Positions 6,586-9,290 of a stretch of 9,290 nt of DNA are shown piece after piece (position 1 is the first letter of the stretch; each line of letters begins with the position of its first letter). The notes under the pieces are model-generated. The model had not been told where the DNA came from and did no database searches. It saw only the letters and a list, made by a program, of their open reading frames with translations. The translations under genes and the position numbers were made by a program. Source of the DNA: an uncultured Clostridia bacterium (GTDB lineage Bacteria; Bacillota; Clostridia; Oscillospirales; Acutalibacteraceae); contig CAMHOI010000030.1 in NCBI GenBank assembly GCA_946186725.1, positions 1 to 9,290 of the forward strand, read 5' to 3'.

Positions 6586-8672
6586 TTATTTGTCGAGGAA
6601 CACCGCGGGCGAATACAGCCAGCCCTGGTAACAGTCGCAGCCGATGGCGTGGAGGGTCTCCTTCTCCTCCTCGGTCTCGACGAATTCGGCCAGCACGGTC
6701 ATGTTGAGAGTGGCGGCGAGCCCAACGATGGAGGAAACGATCTCCCGGGTGTTCTTGTGGGTGAAGAGGCCCTTGACCAGCGAGCCGTCCAGCTTGATCC
6801 AGTCAAAGAAATTGTCCTTGAGATAGTGGATGGAGGTCTGCCCCATGGAGAAATCGTCGATGGCCAGCGCGAAACCCATGCGGCGCAATTCGGACAGGGC
6901 GGCGTCGGTCTGCTCGGTGAAGGTCAGGACCGTCTGCTCGGTGATCTCGATGCACAGGTTCTTGCCCGCGAAGGGCTCCTCGGCATTGAGCTGCCGCAGA
7001 AAACGGAGGAAGGGCTCGCTGACGATGGTGGCGCCGGTGACGTTGAAGGAGAGCTTGACGCCCTCCCCGAAGCGGCGCAGCACCCGGTCGCGGTCGGCCA
7101 GCACCTGCCGGATGACGGCCTCCTCCAGTTCGGTCAGGAAGCCGCCCTCCTCGGCCAAACGGATGACCATGGGCGGATACAGGACGCCGTGCAGCGGATG
7201 CCGGTAGCGCAGCAGCGCCTCGGCGCCGATGCAGACGCCGTCGTAGCTGTACTGGGGCTGATAGGCCATGACGATCTCGCCCTTGCTCACACTGTGGCGC
7301 AGATCGGCGCAGATGCCCTTGGCGAAGTCGCCGTTTACGTTGCTCAAAGCGGTAAAACGGAGGGCGGGGTCGGCTTCATGCTCCTTGAAGTAGCCCATGA
7401 AGACCTCGAACTGACGCTTGGACTCGTTCTCGGCACTGCGGTCGAGCAGATGCACAAAGGGCATATAGATCAGCACGCCCACGATGAGGTTGAAGAGTTG
7501 GAGAGCGGCGCCGGCAAAGGAGCCGGTGGCGGTATAGCCGCCCAACAGGATGGGCGTGGTCCACTCCACCGAATTCTCAATGACGGGCACCAGGCCGGAG
7601 GCGATGGCGACGTAGGAGCTGGTGTAGCAGAAGAGCGGCACGATCAGGAAGGGGATGAGCATGACGGGATTGAAAATGATGGGCAGGCCGAACACCATCA
7701 TCTCGTTGATATTGAAGACCATGGGAAAAGCCGCCGAAAGCGCCAGGCCGCGGCGCGCGCGATTGCGGGAGAAGATCAGCAGGGCGATCAGCAGGCAGAT
7801 GGTGGCGCCGCAGCCGCCCATAAGGACGAAGCAGTCGAAAAACTCCTTGTGCAGGATGGGATCGATGGTGTTGGCGGCGGTGGAGCTGGCTACGGGCGCA
7901 AAGTATTCCTGCATGACGCCCTCCAGCACGTCGCTGCCGTGGATGCCGAAGAACCACAGCACCGAGGAGAAAAGAACGAAGAACAGCCCCTTGAGAAAGC
8001 CGTTGTCACCGATGCGGAACAGGGCGCTGAACCATCCGCTCAGGAGCTGACGGAAGGATTCGACGTCGAAGACGCGGATGACAGCCACATCCAGCACGGT
8101 CACAAGTCCCACCGTGATGGCGATGGGAAAAGCGCGGCGAGCATACGGTTGAATTCACGGTCGGCGCCCGCCGAGAAGAGGGTGCGGCTGTACTTGCGGA
8201 AACGGCGGGAGAGCCACAGATATACGGCGGACGCACCCAGACCTGTCAGCAATGCCAGGAACATGGATTTGGGGCCCATACTGTCCAGTGAAAACTCGGG
8301 CGAATAGGCGCCGGCCAGCACGAAGAAGGAGACCAGCGACGTCAGGATGCCGCCGCCCTTGACGGTGTCGGGATCGGCGCGCAGAGTCATGTAGGCGCGG
8401 CTGACCGAGAAGGTCATGTGCAGGGACAATACGCCGAAGGTGGCCTTATTGACGATCTCCAGAAAGAGCCGGATGATCTGACCCACTTCGTTTTCCGCGA
8501 GGAACGCTTTGTACGCGGCGATGGGAAACTGCTGCAGGATCAGCGCGAAAGCGCCGATAATGAGCACGGGAATCATGTGGACCAGACCGTTGCGCACGGC
8601 GCGCACGGTCGGCGCCTGTTCGACGCGCTCGATCCAGTTTCGTCCAAAGGCGGTTTTAGCGGCCAATTCCAC
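6586..8672 (-). CDS. PTS EIIC-like membrane domain fused to c-di-GMP phosphodiesterase EAL domain, in two frames (-1 shift at 8124-8130)
   Basis: Two overlapping frames together encode one protein of about 695 residues. The first frame (8672 to a stop at 8100) carries the N-terminal half of a Lac/cellobiose-type PTS EIIC; the second resumes at 8127 and completes it, with GIHGSDV, MGGCGATICLL and the family hallmark FNINEMMVFGLPIIFNPVMLIPF-like segment, giving many hydrophobic helices. A cytosolic EAL domain fills the last ~250 residues. Its key sites are present: AEALLRY, NVTG, EITE, the DD of AIDDFSMG, K of WIKLD, AEFVET and YQGW, so it should hydrolyse c-di-GMP to pGpG. No EIIA or EIIB domain or gene is nearby, which suggests sugar sensing rather than phosphorylating uptake (inference). 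The start is GTG 8672 or, with better spacing from GGGAG, TTG 8666. The break may be an indel in the T4C3 tract or programmed frameshifting. Confidence 0.85.
8095..8130 (-). promoter_or_regulatory. Candidate -1 frameshift site: T TTC CCA heptamer plus hairpin
   Basis: In the zero frame of the EIIC gene the bases at 8130-8124 read T TTC CCA, a formal X XXY YYZ slippery heptamer. Slipping back one base gives TTT CCC ATC, which is exactly the frame of the downstream EIIC-EAL part. Seven bases later a six-pair stem follows (8111-8116 with 8095-8100) with a ten-base loop, and the zero-frame TGA (8100-8102) lies at the loop end. The geometry fits recoding, but a one-base loss from T4C3 would look the same, and the stem is short. 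Confidence 0.35.
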
Positions 8673-8707
8673 TCACTCCCTTACGCGATGATGCGGATGA
8701 TACTATG

Positions 8708-8716
8708 GTTATACCA
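8708..8716 (-). promoter_or_regulatory. Extended -10 promoter of the EIIC-EAL gene
   Basis: The minus strand reads TGGTATAAC, a TGn extension plus TATAAC, about 35 bases before the GTG/TTG start. The -35 region is a T-rich tract without a clear TTGACA match, so the call depends on the extended -10. Confidence 0.5.
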
Positions 8717-8752
8717 CATATCGGAAAAAAAGAAAAGAGAGAACAAAGAATG

Positions 8753-8778
8753 GCCGCCCCGGAGAAGCCCGGGGCGGC
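8753..8778 (-). terminator. Strong hairpin after the araC remnant, probable terminator
   Basis: A perfect ten-base-pair G+C-only stem (8753-8762 with 8769-8778) has a six-base loop. On the minus strand it begins ten bases after the stop codon of the araC remnant at 8789 and is followed by a T-rich but not continuous run. It may therefore terminate minus-strand transcription before the EIIC-EAL promoter. No T-run follows on the plus strand. Confidence 0.6.
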
Positions 8779-8788
8779 AGGTTGGTTG

Positions 8789-9120
8789 TCAGCAGGGGGG
8801 CTGCCGCGGCCCTCCGGCGCGGTGGGAGCGGCGGTACTCGCCGGGGGTCAGGCCGCGGTCCGCCTTCATGCGTTTATAGAAATACGACGTATCGTAGTAT
8901 CCGAGGAGGCGGACGATCTCCTCTATGGAGACGTCCCCTGAGCGTCGGTGTAACGGGCGTGACCGCGTATATACAGGACGAGGCCGTCGCGGTATTGGCC
9001 GTCCCCGTGCATATCCCACCTGCCGTAGGTGTATCCGTCCTTCCAATGGCAGAATAACGCATGCAATCCGTGCACGGCGAACCCGTCGACGCGCAGCTTG
9101 TCCATGTTCACAATACGCAC
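8789..9120 (-). pseudogene. AraC-family regulator remnant with internal deletion
   Basis: From the GTG at 9120 (GGGAGGG seven bases upstream) one frame encodes about 60 residues that look like the start of an AraC-type sensor (cupin) domain, for example KDGYTYGRWDMHGDGQYRDG and LVLYIRGHARYTD. That frame stops at 8923. From about 8940, in another frame, the sequence encodes the second half of an AraC DNA-binding domain: GDVSIEEIVRLLGYYDTSYFYKRMKADRG and LTPGEYRR, ending at 8789. A normal AraC regulator is about 270-300 residues, so some 150-180 codons covering the rest of the sensor domain and the first helix-turn-helix are missing. The join lies close to the GGGGAC at 8935-8940. The product would not bind DNA as an ordinary AraC protein. 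Deletion in the genome and assembly collapse cannot be told apart here. Confidence 0.75.
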
Positions 9121-9140
9121 GCAGATTCCCTCCCGATTTC

Positions 9141-9149
9141 AGTATAGCA
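9141..9149 (-). promoter_or_regulatory. Extended -10 promoter of the araC remnant
   Basis: The minus strand reads TGCTATACT (TGn extension plus TATACT), about 20 bases before the GTG at 9120, and is followed by a good GGGAGGG site. The expected -35 position has no clear TTGACA match. The preserved expression signals suggest that the gene was intact recently. Confidence 0.55.
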
Positions 9150-9176
9150 CAAAATGCGCGCCCGTCTTTTCGTCGG

Positions 9177-9290
9177 AATCCCGACGGCACGGTCGCGCCG
9201 ATCCTCGTCAACCCCAACAGGATCAAGCGTCAGATCCGGTTCGACCACGCCGGCGAGCATTGGTTCGTCGACGTCATGGAGAACAGCATG
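9177..9290 (+). CDS. Open-ended coding segment, possibly a glycosidase C-terminal beta-sandwich
   Basis: From about 9177 to the window edge one plus-strand frame reads NPDGTVAPILVNPNR and then IRFDHAGEHWFVDVMENSM, with G or C in nearly every third position, as in the real genes here. The pattern of short beta strands with an NPDG turn resembles C-terminal beta-sandwich domains of clan GH-A glycosidases such as GH30, but this is weak recognition from 38 residues. No in-frame ATG, GTG or ribosome binding site is visible: the ATG at 9154 is in another frame. It is either a gene that lost its 5' end or a false frame. It lies directly against the araC promoter. Confidence 0.3.

Noticed and set aside
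5989..8307. A 772-codon plus-strand open frame over the lipoprotein and EIIC-EAL genes
   Set aside because: It is Arg/Gly/Gln/His-rich, crosses a bidirectional terminator, and lies out of frame or antisense to genes with clear domains.
1..9290. CRISPR array, insertion sequence, tRNA or rRNA
   Set aside because: No regularly spaced repeats, transposase motifs, terminal inverted repeats or tRNA cloverleaf/TTC-loop patterns were noticed on reading both strands.

Overview
The window reads as chromosomal DNA of a G+C-rich member of the Clostridia (Bacillota), probably a gut-type Oscillospirales relative. The grounds are strong AGGAGG-type ribosome binding sites, clostridial-style ThyX and MltG, a DUF2156 protein, an unusual PRPP synthetase, and a very high third-position G+C that creates many long antisense shadow frames. 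No RNA genes, CRISPR arrays or insertion sequences were seen.

Left part (1-3519, minus strand): a compact operon reads right to left as thyX, tmk, a DJ-1/PfpI protein, 5-formyltetrahydrofolate cyclo-ligase and mltG (cut by the window edge). It starts from a well-formed sigma-A promoter at 3491-3519. Four of its genes touch or overlap, or lie within a few bases of the next. thyX and tmk make dTMP and then dTDP, and the cyclo-ligase returns 5-formyl-THF to the folate pool that ThyX draws on. The thyX frame is broken by a single-base shift near 3033-3050.

Middle part (3571-6579, plus strand): a DUF2156 GNAT-like protein with its own promoter diverges from thyX. An intrinsic terminator and a second promoter follow, then a divergent ribose-phosphate pyrophosphokinase, a terminator, and a small lipoprotein with an NlpC/P60 fold in which all three catalytic positions appear to be replaced. 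A symmetrical terminator at 6548-6579 separates this lipoprotein from the convergent gene on its right.

Right part (6586-9290): a minus-strand gene joins a PTS EIIC-like membrane domain (Lac/cellobiose type) to a c-di-GMP phosphodiesterase EAL domain whose key residues are kept. Its frame breaks by -1 at 8124-8130, exactly on a T TTC CCA heptamer followed by a hairpin, so programmed frameshifting and a plain indel are both possible. Beyond it lies an AraC-family regulator reduced to its first ~60 and last ~50 codons, then the open end of a plus-strand coding segment with no visible start, possibly a glycosidase C-terminus. This end looks rearranged or decaying.

The most interesting items are the EIIC-EAL fusion with its possible recoding site, the NlpC/P60 pseudoenzyme, and the broken thyX and araC genes. 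Two single-base breaks and one internal deletion within about 6 kb could also mean assembly error, so raw reads should be checked first.
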